Shown here: piece after piece, positions 24,213 through 32,352 of the stretch
How the letters are laid out: every line of letters begins with the position of its first letter
Position numbering within the stretch: position 1 is the first letter of the stretch
NCBI RefSeq assembly: GCF_012911935.1
Contig: NZ_JAAXLA010000003.1
Coordinates: 62,001-126,000, forward strand
Length of the DNA: 64,000 nucleotides
Origin: Pseudonocardia acidicola
GTDB lineage: Bacteria > Actinomycetota > Actinomycetes > Mycobacteriales > Pseudonocardiaceae
Direction: 5' to 3'
Position numbers and translations under genes: made by a program
The notes under the pieces: model-generated
Told to the model about the DNA's origin: nothing
The model's input: the letters and a program-made list of their open reading frames with translations, nothing else
Databases searched by the model: none

Positions 24213-24596
24213 TCACTCCCCCCGGACCTGCCCGCGCGAGTACCGCCGGGTGCGGCGGTAAGAGAGCAACTCGCCGTGCGGGTCCAGTTCGGCTTCGTAG
24301 GTGGCGAGGATGTCGGCGGAGTCGGGGATGCGGCGGGTCTCGACGACCTCGATGCCGACCACCCACCCGTCCTCGCTGCGCTGGATCGAGACGATGCCCT
24401 CGGGGGTGCGCCCGGTCAGGTCGGCCACCTCGCGGGCGGCCAGGCGGGCGGCGGCCCCCGCCGAACGGATCCGTCCGTTGCGACGGGGGCCGTCGCCGTC
24501 GCCGCGGTCCTGCGGGTCGTCCCGCTCGGCCCGCGGACGGCGTCGCCGGCGCGGTGTCTGCGCATCGTCCTCGTCACGGGCGTTGTCGGTCACCAC
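24213..24596 (-). CDS. gvpO: Gas vesicle protein GvpO
   Basis: The 127-residue protein has a long basic, disordered N-terminal half (TPRRRRRPRAERDD...) and a C-terminal GvpO domain: AARLAAREVADLTGRTPEGIVSI, GWVVGIEVVETRRIPDS, then LATYEAELDPHGELLSYRRTR. GvpO is needed for vesicle production and may have a regulatory role. The start is GTG 24596 or 24593, behind GAGGAGG. In the Streptomyces operon I remember, gvpO is first; here it lies between gvpG and gvpJ. The charged N-terminal tail is a common actinobacterial variation. Confidence 0.9.
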   Translation of the reverse strand: MVTDNARDEDDAQTPRRRRRPRAERDDPQDRGDGDGPRRNGRIRSAGAAARLAAREVADLTGRTPEGIVSIQRSEDGWVVGIEVVETRRIPDSADILATYEAELDPHGELLSYRRTRRYSRGQVRGE

Positions 24597-24607
24597 GCCA
24601 GGCCTCC

Positions 24608-24856
24608 TCAGCCGCTGCCGGGCCGGCGCATCATCCGCTCCAGCAGGGCGTTCTCCAGTTCGGCACACTCCTGTTCGGACATCTCACCGGTGCGCCGCGC
24701 CTCGTCGATCGCCTCGAGCTGCGCCCGGATGCGGGCCGGGTCGTAGTACTGCTCCTCGGCTTGTTCGTGGATCTGCCCGGCCAGCCACATCACGCCGCGC
24801 ACCGGCCCGGTGACCGGCAGGAGCGGCAGGCCGAGCAGGCCCGTCAGCAGGCCCAC
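24608..24856 (-). CDS. gvpG: Gas vesicle protein GvpG
   Basis: The 82-residue protein opens with VGLLTGLLGLPLLPVTGPVRG, followed by VMWLAGQIHEQAEEQYYDP and a helical C-terminal part, IRAQLEAIDEARRTGEMSEQE. This is the standard GvpG layout: a hydrophobic start, then a charged helix. GvpG is a minor but essential assembly factor, thought to work with GvpF and GvpL. GTG 24856 starts it, overlapping the gvpF frame's end by a few bases of spacing only. It lies directly downstream of gvpF, as in other actinomycetes. Confidence 0.9.
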   Translation of the reverse strand: MGLLTGLLGLPLLPVTGPVRGVMWLAGQIHEQAEEQYYDPARIRAQLEAIDEARRTGEMSEQECAELENALLERMMRRPGSG

Positions 24857-24860
24857 GGAG

Positions 24861-25592
24861 TCATTCCGCCGGGACGAAGTCGTAGGGCGCCAGCGGTCCC
24901 AGCAGCCGCAGCCGCAGCCGACCGGCCAGCTCGGCACCCAGTTTCTCCACCGCGTCCTCGAACCGCTGCTGGTGCTTGCGTTCGACGAGGAACGCGGCGT
25001 TGACGACGTCCTCGGGCGCGGCCGGTTGGTGGGAGACGACCGCGACCGCCTCCGGGGCCAGCCGCTCCACGATCGCCGCCCCCTCCCCGTCCCGGCGCGC
25101 CTCCAACTCCTCGACGATGAGCTGGCCGAGGAAGACCCGGTCGTAGTACGAGGCATCCTCCGGTAGCCCACGGACCCGCTCGTGCAGCTCCCGGATCTCA
25201 GGATCGTCGGCGAGCACCTCGCGCAGGACCACCTCCTGCTCGTAGCGAGCCTTGAGCGTGAACTGCGTCCGCCCGTCCAGGTCGTCGAGCACCTCGAGGA
25301 AGTGGTCGTGATGCGGGACCAGCAGCTCGTCGACGACGCCGTCCCGCTCGACGACGGCCGGGAAGCGCATGGGCAGCACCGCCGTGGCGGCAGCCACCGT
25401 GTCCACCACGCGTTCGTGCGTGAACAGGTCGTCCCGGGTGCCCAGCGGGCGGTCCGCCGGGACGTCGCTGACGAGCGCGGCGAGGTCGCCGTGGACGACC
25501 GTCTCCACCTGGCCGGACTCCCCGAGGCCCACGAGGTCCTCGGGTACGGCCGCGTCCGATCTGATCAGGCCGTAGACGTAGGTCGGGTTCAC
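24861..25592 (-). CDS. gvpF: Gas vesicle protein GvpF
   Basis: The 243-residue protein is a typical GvpF/L: it starts [17 protein letters not shown], has [23 protein letters not shown], then [21 protein letters not shown] and the C-terminal [12 protein letters not shown]. GvpF binds GvpA at the interface of the growing vesicle. Its GTG start at 25592 overlaps the gvpA stop as GTGA. The position directly after gvpA and before gvpG identifies it as GvpF rather than GvpL. The second, divergent family member is at 23120-23875. Confidence 0.92.
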   Translation of the reverse strand: MNPTYVYGLIRSDAAVPEDLVGLGESGQVETVVHGDLAALVSDVPADRPLGTRDDLFTHERVVDTVAAATAVLPMRFPAVVERDGVVDELLVPHHDHFLEVLDDLDGRTQFTLKARYEQEVVLREVLADDPEIRELHERVRGLPEDASYYDRVFLGQLIVEELEARRDGEGAAIVERLAPEAVAVVSHQPAAPEDVVNAAFLVERKHQQRFEDAVEKLGAELAGRLRLRLLGPLAPYDFVPAE

Positions 25593-26029
25593 TCGTCACG
25601 CTCCCTCGCACGCTCCCGCTGTCGAGGACGGCGCCGTGGGCGCTCCTCGTAGTCCTCCTCGTCGCGGGAGCCACCGAGCAACTCCCCGACCTTGTCCACA
25701 GCGGCGTCGAGCATCCCATTGGTCTTGCCGCGTGCTCCGCTCTCCACGACCCCCTCGGTCAGGTCGGTGAGCCCCTTGGGGGCGTTCTCCCCCTGCAGGT
25801 CCAGCCGGTTCGTCGCCTCGGCGAACCGCAGGTAGGTGTCGACACTGGCGACGACGATCCGCGCGTCGATGGTCAGGATCTCGATACCGACCAGCGCCAC
25901 CCGGACGAACACGTCGATGACCAGGCCCTTGTCCAGGATCAGTTCGACGACGTCGGCGAGGCCGCTCGGGCCACCGCCACCGCCGGACCGCTCGACGTTC
26001 CCGCCACCTCGCTGGGTCGCAACCGTCAT
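25589..26029 (-). CDS. gvpA: Gas vesicle shell protein GvpA
   Basis: The 146-residue protein contains the near-invariant GvpA core: [20 protein letters not shown], then [20 protein letters not shown] and [15 protein letters not shown]. GvpA monomers polymerise into the vesicle wall. The protein is about twice the length of cyanobacterial GvpA because of a tail of about 65 residues, which begins after NRLDL, includes a helical stretch ([10 protein letters not shown]) and ends in an acidic-basic run of Arg and Glu. Streptomycete GvpA proteins are similarly extended. ATG 26029 starts it 3 bp after gvpZ. As the main shell protein it should be strongly expressed. Confidence 0.93.
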   Translation of the reverse strand: MTVATQRGGGNVERSGGGGGPSGLADVVELILDKGLVIDVFVRVALVGIEILTIDARIVVASVDTYLRFAEATNRLDLQGENAPKGLTDLTEGVVESGARGKTNGMLDAAVDKVGELLGGSRDEEDYEERPRRRPRQRERARERDE

Positions 26030-26032
26030 ACG

Positions 26033-27226
26033 TCATCGCCTCCGTCCGGAGCCGGCACCGGCCCGCTCCCGGGTACGCCGTTGCGGGCCTCCGTCGGCGC
26101 CGGGTTCCTCGTCCTCGTAGTCCTCGTCGCCGTAGTCCGCCTCGTCCTCGTAGTCCTCGTCCTCGTAGTCCGCCTCGTCCTCGTCGGCGTCGGCGTCGTA
26201 CTCGTCGGCGTCGGGCTCGTACTCGTCCTCGGCGCCGTCGGATTCCTCCTCGTCCTCGGCGGCGGCGCCTTCGACCTCGGCGCCCTCCTCGGCGCCTTCG
26301 GCCTCGGCCCGCTCGGGCCCGCCCGCGTCCTCCTGCCCGTTCTCGAACTCGTGCTGCGCCTCGCGTTCCTGCTCCTCCTTGAGTGCTTCCTCGTGGGTCT
26401 TCACGACCTCGCCGTCACGGATCTCGCCGCGCCAGCCCTCGACGTCCTCCTGGTGCAGGATCACATTGGTCATGGCGTGCCGGCGGAAGTGCTTGAACTC
26501 CAGCCGGGCGCGCCGGCCCTGGGCCCGCCAGAGGTTGCCGGTGTGCTCGAACAGGCCCTGCGGCCAGTACTCCATGACCAGCGCCACGCGGGTCAGGTTC
26601 GGACCCAGCTCGGTGAAGGTGACGGCCCCGTCGACGTGCCCCTTCGCGCCCTTGGAGCGCCACACGATGTGCGAGTCGGGCACCTGCTCGACGGTCGTCG
26701 CCTCCCAACTGCGGTGCGACAGGAAGATCTGCGCCTTCCAGTTCGACGTCTCATCGGCCGGGCGGTCGACGTTCTCCACCTTCTTCATGAAGCTGGGGAA
26801 GTCCTGGTACTGCGACCAGAGGTTGTAGGTGGTCCGCAGTGGGAGCCCGACGTCGATGGTCTCGACGATGTTGGTGACCTTCAGCTTCTTGCCGCCGCCG
26901 GGTTTCCGGCCGGCGCCGAAGAGGCCCTTCACCTTCTCCTTCAGCCCGCTGAGCAGGCCTCCGCCGTCCGAGTCCTCCTCGGACGACGCGCCGTCCCCGG
27001 AGGCTCGGCCCTCGTCGGGGGCCCGGCCGGTCAGTGCGGCCCGCAGGCCCTGCCCGCCGTCCTCGGCGTAGTCGGTCAGTCGTTCGGAGAGGTCCCCGAC
27101 GCGTTCGGTCGCGACCTGGGCGGCACGCTGCACGAGCAGGCCGAGGAGCCTGCTCCCCGCATCACGCAGCGCGTCGGTGGGAAGCGCGTCGGCGAGGCCG
27201 CCGGCCTTCCTGTTCGCCTCAGTCAT
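26033..27226 (-). CDS. gvpZ: SRPBCC-domain gas vesicle operon protein, GvpZ-like, with acidic repeat tail
   Basis: The 397-residue protein has an N-terminal helical region and a Gly/Ser/Asp-rich linker, then a polyketide-cyclase/SRPBCC fold (about 120-265). The fold is marked by VTNIVETIDVGLPLRTTYNLW, SFMKKVENVDRPADE, WEATTVEQVPDSHIVWRS and VALVMEYWPQGLFEHTG. The last 130 residues are extremely acidic, with repeated YEDED/DYEDE units (Asp/Glu/Tyr) and then a basic end. Such domains bind hydrophobic ligands; the role in vesicles is unknown. ATG 27226 overlaps the gvpY stop. In Streptomyces gvpZ sits mid-operon, whereas here it precedes gvpA. The name rests on fold and context. Confidence 0.75.
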   Translation of the reverse strand: MTEANRKAGGLADALPTDALRDAGSRLLGLLVQRAAQVATERVGDLSERLTDYAEDGGQGLRAALTGRAPDEGRASGDGASSEEDSDGGGLLSGLKEKVKGLFGAGRKPGGGKKLKVTNIVETIDVGLPLRTTYNLWSQYQDFPSFMKKVENVDRPADETSNWKAQIFLSHRSWEATTVEQVPDSHIVWRSKGAKGHVDGAVTFTELGPNLTRVALVMEYWPQGLFEHTGNLWRAQGRRARLEFKHFRRHAMTNVILHQEDVEGWRGEIRDGEVVKTHEEALKEEQEREAQHEFENGQEDAGGPERAEAEGAEEGAEVEGAAAEDEEESDGAEDEYEPDADEYDADADEDEADYEDEDYEDEADYGDEDYEDEEPGADGGPQRRTRERAGAGSGRRR

Positions 27227-27962
27227 CGCCCTCACCTCGGCGGCCGCGCGCCGACCGGCCGGTGCGGGCGGCCGTTCCGGCTGCTGCGCTCACCCGGCTC
27301 CCCACGGCATCCGCCTTCGCCGCGGTGCGCTTGCGGCCGTCCTTCGGCGCGCCCGAACGGGCGGCCCTGGACGGCGGGCTCGCGGCCTCCCGCCGACGAC
27401 TCGCGGGGGGTTCCCGATCGGGTTCGTCGCTGCCGGCCCGGTCCGCAGCGGAGCGCCGGCGCGTGGCGCGCGCGGGCTCCTCGTCCTCCTCGCGCTCGTC
27501 CTCATGCTCCTCGAGGTCTCCCGTGTCCTCGTCGGCGTCGGAGCGGTCGACGTCCTCGTCGAAGCCGCCCTCGACCTCGTCGGACTCCTCGGTCTCGCCG
27601 GCAGGCTCCCGGTCCTCGTCGTCCCGGCGCCGGCGGCCCTTGGGACCCGGCGCTCCGACGTCGCCGAGCGACTCGACCCGCTTACCCACGCGGTCGGTCA
27701 ACGCCTCGACCTGGCGGGCCGCCACGGCCATCGCGGCTCCCTTGCCCGCGTCGAGGAGCCGGCCGCGGACCTCGTCGGCGAGCCGTTGCAGTTCCGGCGA
27801 CCTCTCGAGGAGCTTCGTGCCCTGCGCGAGGAGCTCAGCCGGGCCGCCGTTGCGGCGCCCCGCCGCCATGCCCCCCAGCATGAGGGCCAGCTTCATCTTC
27901 TTCGTGCGGCCCAGGAAGTAGCCCCCCGCGACGCCGAGAGCTACTCGTGCTCCACATTTCAC
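27219..27962 (-). CDS. gvpY: Gas vesicle operon leader gene, GvpY-like
   Basis: The 247-residue protein begins with a short glycine-rich hydrophobic segment, ALGVAGGYFLGRTKKMKLAL, then an Ala-rich helical part (LLERSPELQRLADEVRGRLLD; MAVAARQVEALTDRV). The second half is low-complexity: acidic (DEDVDRSDADEDTGDLEEHED) then very basic and Ala/Arg-rich. GTG 27962 follows GGAGGA by five bases. The stop overlaps gvpZ. The N-terminal GYxLGRxKKxK element occurs in actinobacterial proteins next to gvp genes. I assign the Y name from pairing with the SRPBCC gene, so the symbol is tentative. It is first in the operon. Confidence 0.65.
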   Translation of the reverse strand: MKCGARVALGVAGGYFLGRTKKMKLALMLGGMAAGRRNGGPAELLAQGTKLLERSPELQRLADEVRGRLLDAGKGAAMAVAARQVEALTDRVGKRVESLGDVGAPGPKGRRRRDDEDREPAGETEESDEVEGGFDEDVDRSDADEDTGDLEEHEDEREEDEEPARATRRRSAADRAGSDEPDREPPASRRREAASPPSRAARSGAPKDGRKRTAAKADAVGSRVSAAAGTAARTGRSARGRRGEGDD

Positions 27963-28662
27963 TGATTTCCTCCAGTCGGTTTCCGGGCCCCGCCGGCGGG
28001 TGACGCAAACCGGACGGAATCGATCACGGCACCGACCTCGCCGGACCAATCGACCTCACGGCGCCTACCCGGGCCCAAGATCGTCCACTCCCGGGTACCG
28101 ACACCGTTCCAGAATTTGGTCCGAATGGCGCAGTCCGTGCCGGTCAAACGGATCTGCACGCGTCATCAAATGGAGTCACAACGATTCATGAACAATGCGA
28201 AGGGTGAGCGGCCCGCCGAATTCATCTGGGGCCGAACAATGCTCCCAGCTGCGGGGCCGCCGATTCAGGCAGGCGTGGCGCGTCCGGTCCACGGCGACCG
28301 CGGCAACCGTCCGCCCTGCTCGTCGGGACAACTGTGCGAGCACCTGCCGGCGCCGCCGAACCACCCGGCGACGATATCGGTCGATCAGCGGAATTCCCGA
28401 CCGGATACGGTGGCGATTATCGTCCCGGGAGCAGGATTTTGCGGTGCGCTCCGTCGCGATCCCCGCCGCTTTCCCAGCAGGTCGACCGCCTCGAAACGAG
28501 AACGCGCCCGACGTCGCAGATCCACTGTCGACGACCGATGACCTCTGCCCGCACGCCCGGTGTTCACCGGGGGCCGGAGGCACCGCCGTCACGGCCGGTC
28601 CCGAACGATCGGAGCCCGATTCGTCCACATCGACGGTTGGCCGCCGCCGCGGCGGGGAAGAC
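27963..28662. other. Intergenic region between the divergent gas-vesicle and methyltransferase operons
   Basis: About 700 bp separate gvpY (minus) from the methyltransferase gene (plus). Several stretches are unusually AT-rich for this genome, for example 28110-28200 and 28370-28450, as expected of promoters. I could not find a confident sigma-factor motif. Open frames here on both strands lack ribosome binding sites and recognisable motifs, so I call no gene. Both operons should be driven from this segment. Confidence 0.55.
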
Positions 28663-29328
28663 ATGATCGTGCTCTTGCTGCTGCGTCCGCCCGGGGTGTA
28701 CCGGGCCCAAGGTGACACCGCTCTGTTGACCGACGTGCTCCAGCGCGGTGGCTACGCCACCGGCCGGCACGTCCTGGACATCGGCACCGGAACCGGTGCC
28801 CTCGCACTGGCCGCGTCGCGGGCAGGGGCCGCGTCGGTCACCGCCGTCGACCTGTCGATGCGTTCGGTCGCGGCCACCTGGCTGAACAGCCGGCTGCACC
28901 GCGCGCCGGTCGCGGTGCGCCGTGGCGACCTGTTCGCCCCGGTCGCCGACCGGAAATTCGATCTCATCATGGCCAATCCGCCCTACGTCCCCGCTGCGAC
29001 CGCCGTGCTGCCGCGCTACCGGATGGCCCGCTGCTGGGACGCCGGCCCCGACGGCCGAGCGATCCTGGATCGGATCTGCGCCGGCGCCGCCGGGCGGCTC
29101 ACCGACGACGGCGTCGTCCTGCTCGTGCACTCCGCGGTCTGCGACGCCGAACACACGATCGCGCGGCTGGCCGAGGCCGGACTGGCCGGCGAGGTGATCG
29201 AGCGCGGCCAGGTCCCCTTCGGCCCGGTCATGCGGGCACGGGCCGCGATGCTCGAGGCGCGCGGCCTGGTCGAGCCCGGGCAGACCGTCGAGGAACTGGT
29301 CGTGGTGGGGGCGCGCCGTGCCGCCTGA
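28663..29328 (+). CDS. HemK/PrmC-like small methyltransferase
   Basis: The 221-residue enzyme has a class I SAM-binding core, VLDIGTGTGALALAASRAGA, followed by VTAVDLSMRSV. It also has the N-P-P-Y motif in LIMANPPYVPA, used by N-methyltransferases acting on Gln, Asn or nucleobases. It is shorter than PrmC and lacks its N-terminal helical domain, resembling HemK2/MTQ2-type enzymes. ATG 28663 follows GGGGAAG. It opens a five-gene operon; the CDGSH gene starts 11 bases before its stop. Association with Fe-S and diiron proteins suggests a small-molecule or protein modification pathway rather than release-factor methylation. The substrate is unknown. Confidence 0.8.
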   Translation: MIVLLLLRPPGVYRAQGDTALLTDVLQRGGYATGRHVLDIGTGTGALALAASRAGAASVTAVDLSMRSVAATWLNSRLHRAPVAVRRGDLFAPVADRKFDLIMANPPYVPAATAVLPRYRMARCWDAGPDGRAILDRICAGAAGRLTDDGVVLLVHSAVCDAEHTIARLAEAGLAGEVIERGQVPFGPVMRARAAMLEARGLVEPGQTVEELVVVGARRAA

Positions 29329-29533
29329 CCGCCGCCAGGTCGTCCTGACCGACGAGGGGCCCGTGCTGCTGTCCGGACCGGTCGACCTGGTGCTCCCCGA
29401 TGGGCGCCGGGTGACCTCGCAGCGGCCGGTGACCGCGCTGTGCATGTGCCGGCGCAGCCGCCGCTACCCGTTCTGCGACACCAGCCACCGCGCCAAGGTG
29501 CGGGCCACCCGCGAGGAGGGTGACCGGTGCTGA
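29318..29533 (+). CDS. CDGSH iron-sulfur domain protein
   Basis: The 71-residue protein contains one CDGSH cluster site: L-C-M-C-R-R-S-R-R-Y-P-F-C-D-T-S-H, where three Cys and one His bind a [2Fe-2S] cluster (C-x-C...C-D-x-S-H). A short beta region, VLLSGPVDLVLPDGRRV, precedes it. Such proteins pass electrons or clusters. The GTG start overlaps the upstream methyltransferase gene, and its stop overlaps the downstream redox enzyme gene, so the three are translationally coupled. It could be the electron donor to the diiron enzyme that follows; this is inference from gene order. Confidence 0.88.
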   Translation: MPPDRRQVVLTDEGPVLLSGPVDLVLPDGRRVTSQRPVTALCMCRRSRRYPFCDTSHRAKVRATREEGDRC

Positions 29534-30543
29534 GCGCCGCTCCGGTCCGGGCCGAGCAGGCCCCGGCGCCGCCCCCGCCGCGCGGCCCCCTCTCCACCGC
29601 GGTGCTCGCCCAGCTGCGCGGCGAGCCGGTCGCCAGACCCGACGTCCGGGCCGCCGACCCGTACGGCGACGACCTGCAGCTCGCGCTGTACTGCTGCTAC
29701 GAGCTGCACTACCGCGGGTTCGCCGGCGTCGACGACGACCGGGAGTGGGACCCGGCACTGCTGACGCTACGCCGCGAACTCGAGCAGGCGTTCCTCGCCG
29801 CGCTGCGGGCCGACGTCGCGCCCGGCACGGACGTCGCGGGAGAGGTGGAGGCGCTGCTCGTCGAGCCCGTGGACGCCGTCGGGGTGTCGCACCATCTGCG
29901 TCGCGACGGCGAGCGGTGGCAGCTGCGCGAGTACGTCGCGCACCGCTCGATCTACCACCTCAAGGAGGCGGACCCGCAGGCCTGGGTGATCCCGCGGCTG
30001 TCCGGGCCGGCCAAGGCCGCGCTCGTCACCGTCGAACACGACGAGTACGGCGGCGGTGATCCCGATCGGATGCACTCCCGACTCTTCGCCGACATGATGG
30101 CCGAGCTGGGGCTGTCCGACTCCTACGGCGCCTATCTCGACGCGGTACCCGCCGCCACCCTGGCCGAGGTCAACTTCATGTCGCTGTGCGGGCTGCACCG
30201 CAGCCTGCGCGGGGCCCTTGTCGGCCAGGTCGCCGTCGTCGAGCTGACGTCCTCACCCGGCTCGGACCGGCTGGTCCGGGCGATGCGCAGGCTGGGCTGC
30301 GGGCCGGCCGCGATCGGGTTCTACGCCGAGCACGTCGAGGCCGACGCGGTGCACGAGCAGATCATCCGCCGCGGCGTGCTCGATCCGCTGCTGGCCGCCG
30401 AGCCGGCGCTCGCCGCCGACGTCGTGTTCGGCATCCGGGCCAGCCTGCTGCTCGCCGACCGGCTCTCCGACCTGCTGCTGGACCACTGGGGCCGGGGCGA
30501 GTCCACCCTCCGGGCACCGCTGCCCGCGGCGGCGGACCGGTAG
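29527..30543 (+). CDS. Iron-containing haem-oxygenase-like redox enzyme (HDO family)
   Basis: The 338-residue protein matches the haem-oxygenase-like fold family PF14518. Likely metal ligands appear in the usual order: Glu and His in YELHYRGF, Glu/His/Glu in VTVEHDEYGGG, and FYAEHVEADAVHE later. Such enzymes use a non-haem diiron centre and O2 for N-oxygenation, C-C cleavage or decarboxylation. The N-terminal 40 residues are Pro/Ala-rich and disordered. GTG 29527 overlaps the CDGSH stop. Hemerythrin and EgtD-like genes follow, suggesting an oxygen-dependent amino-acid-modifying pathway. The substrate is not predictable from the sequence. Confidence 0.85.
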   Translation: MLSAAPVRAEQAPAPPPPRGPLSTAVLAQLRGEPVARPDVRAADPYGDDLQLALYCCYELHYRGFAGVDDDREWDPALLTLRRELEQAFLAALRADVAPGTDVAGEVEALLVEPVDAVGVSHHLRRDGERWQLREYVAHRSIYHLKEADPQAWVIPRLSGPAKAALVTVEHDEYGGGDPDRMHSRLFADMMAELGLSDSYGAYLDAVPAATLAEVNFMSLCGLHRSLRGALVGQVAVVELTSSPGSDRLVRAMRRLGCGPAAIGFYAEHVEADAVHEQIIRRGVLDPLLAAEPALAADVVFGIRASLLLADRLSDLLLDHWGRGESTLRAPLPAAADR

Positions 30544-30619
30544 GCCGTCCGTTTCGTCCAAGATCCCCCCGGGTATCTCGGCCGCGAAACCGTCCCGGCC
30601 GCCACTGAGAGGAAACCCG

Positions 30620-31120
30620 ATGTCGACCGACGCGATCGTGCTGCTCAAGCAGGACCACAAGGAGATCCGCAAGCTGTTCCGCGACTTCCAGGCCGCCGGG
30701 GAGAACGCGACCAAGCGCAAGGCGAAGATCGTCGACAAGATCCTCGAGGCGCTGACCGTGCACACCTACGTCGAGAACGAGTGCATGTACCCGGCCGTCC
30801 GCAAGCTGCTGCCCGAGGTCACCGACGACGTGCTGGAGTCCTACGAGGAGCATCACGTGGCCGACGTGCTGTGCATGGAGCTGGCGGCCTTGAAGCCCGA
30901 CGACGAACGCTTCGACGCCAAGACCACCGTGCTCATCGAGAACGTCACGCACCACATCGAGGAGGAGGAGCAGGAGTGGTTCCCGAAGGTGCGTGAGGCC
31001 CTGGGCCGCAAGAAACTCCAGGAGATCGGCGCCGAGATGCTGGAGGTCAGGAAGAAGGCCCCGCGCCGGCCCGAGCAACCGGGGGCGCTGAAGAAGGCGG
31101 TCGACGCCGTCCTGGCCTGA
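30620..31120 (+). CDS. Hemerythrin HHE-domain protein
   Basis: The 166-residue protein has the four-helix hemerythrin layout with the expected diiron ligands: LLKQDHKEI, then HTYVENE, YEEHHVAD and THHIEEEEQEWFP. It ends in a Lys/Pro/Ala-rich tail. These proteins bind O2, NO or iron and can protect from peroxide or nitrosative stress. ATG 30620 follows GAGAGGAAA. It lies 76 bp after the diiron redox enzyme and 3 bp before the EgtD-like gene, so it probably serves as oxygen or iron supplier for this operon. That role is inferred. Confidence 0.88.
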   Translation: MSTDAIVLLKQDHKEIRKLFRDFQAAGENATKRKAKIVDKILEALTVHTYVENECMYPAVRKLLPEVTDDVLESYEEHHVADVLCMELAALKPDDERFDAKTTVLIENVTHHIEEEEQEWFPKVREALGRKKLQEIGAEMLEVRKKAPRRPEQPGALKKAVDAVLA

Positions 31121-31123
31121 CCG

Positions 31124-32110
31124 GTGCCGGACGCCGGGCCCGCGGAGATCGTGGCCGTCGACGAGGAGGCGGCGTTCTGGGACGACCGTGCCGCCGTACT
31201 GGCCTGTCTGCGGGAACCGACACCACGGATCCCGCCCTGGTTCGGCTACGACGCGCGCGGCTCGCAGCTGTTCGAGTCGATCACCGAGCTGCCCACGTAC
31301 TACCTGACCCGGGTGGAGCGGGACCTGCTGGGCCGGCACGCCGCGCAGATGGCCGAGCTGATCGACTGTCGCCGGGTCGCCGAGCTGGGCAGCGGCAGCG
31401 CAAAGAAGACCCGGCTGCTGCTGGCGGCGTGCCTCGAACAGCGCCCGACCACCTATCTGCCGATCGACGTCAGCCGGGAGATGCTGGAGGCCAGTGGCGC
31501 GGCGCTGCGGGCCGAGCTGCCCGGCCTGGATGTCCAGGGCCTGTGGGGGCGTTACGAGGCCGGGCTCGGCTGGCTCCGCGACGGCCCGGCCGAGCCGGTC
31601 GTCGTGGCGTTCCTCGGCAGCAACCTGGGCAACACGACACCCGCCGAGCGGGCCGCGCTACTGTCCGAGATCACCGCGACGCTGCGCCCCGGCGACGGGT
31701 TCCTGGTCTCGGTCGACCTGCAGAAGCCCACGGACGTGCTCGAGACCTGCTACAACGACCCGCTCGACCGGTCGGCCTTCGCCGAGTTCCGGCTCAACCA
31801 CCTGACGCACCTGAACCGGCGCTTCGACGCCGACTTCGTGCTCGACTACTTCTACCCGCGCGCGCACTACGACCCGGCCGCCGCCGTGGTGGAGGGCCAC
31901 CTGTGGGCCACCGAGAAGCAGTCCGTCTCGCTGCCCGGGCTCGGCCTCGTGCTGCACCTGCGGCACGGCGACTCGATCAACGTGGGGTTCTCGGCGAAGT
32001 TCCACCGCCCACGGTTCGTGGCCGAGGTCGCCGGGCGCGGGTTCACCCTGCAGGCCCAGTGGATCGACGCCGTGTGGCAGTACGGGATCTTCCTGTTCCG
32101 GCGGATCTGA
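31124..32110 (+). CDS. EgtD-like SAM-dependent amino-acid methyltransferase
   Basis: The 328-residue protein belongs to the EgtD family (PF10017). Landmarks are PPWFGYDARGSQLFESITEL, then PTYYLTRVERDLL, the SAM loop ELGSGSAKKTRLLL, and YLPIDVSREML. It continues with FLGSNLGN and YNDPLDRSAFAEFRLNHL. EgtD trimethylates histidine in ergothioneine synthesis, but no egtB, egtC or egtA gene is near, so another amine may be the substrate. GTG 31124 begins 3 bp after the hemerythrin stop. It is the last gene of the operon. Substrate-binding residues would need alignment to decide between histidine and another amino acid. Confidence 0.82.
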   Translation: MPDAGPAEIVAVDEEAAFWDDRAAVLACLREPTPRIPPWFGYDARGSQLFESITELPTYYLTRVERDLLGRHAAQMAELIDCRRVAELGSGSAKKTRLLLAACLEQRPTTYLPIDVSREMLEASGAALRAELPGLDVQGLWGRYEAGLGWLRDGPAEPVVVAFLGSNLGNTTPAERAALLSEITATLRPGDGFLVSVDLQKPTDVLETCYNDPLDRSAFAEFRLNHLTHLNRRFDADFVLDYFYPRAHYDPAAAVVEGHLWATEKQSVSLPGLGLVLHLRHGDSINVGFSAKFHRPRFVAEVAGRGFTLQAQWIDAVWQYGIFLFRRI

Positions 32111-32138
32111 TCACGCATGTGTGTCCGGGGACGCGGAA

Positions 32139-32156
32139 CAGCCGCCGATCCGGCTG
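32139..32156 (+). terminator. Weak hairpin after the EgtD-like gene
   Basis: CAGCCG and CGGCTG pair around six bases, and outer arms GATCACGC (32109-32116) and GCGTGATC (32159-32166) enclose it. It may end the five-gene operon; no U tract follows. Confidence 0.35.
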
Positions 32157-32352
32157 AGGCGTGATCGACGGCGACGCCGGCCGGCGACGGCACCGCCGGG
32201 CACCGGCGCGCGGCACCTCCCGGGCCCGTCCTGCTCTGCGTGCTGCGGCAGTGATCGGACGACGGATCCCGGCTGATCATCCGGCCCACTGCCCCGCTGC
32301 GACGCCACCGAACGGATCCGGTCCGCGGCCGTCCCACGCCTGAGGACACCCC

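Noticed and set aside
26081-27883. Val/Leu-rich plus-strand frame opposite gvpZ and gvpY
   Set aside because: It looks like membrane protein only because it is the complement of the Asp/Glu-repeat codons of GvpZ.
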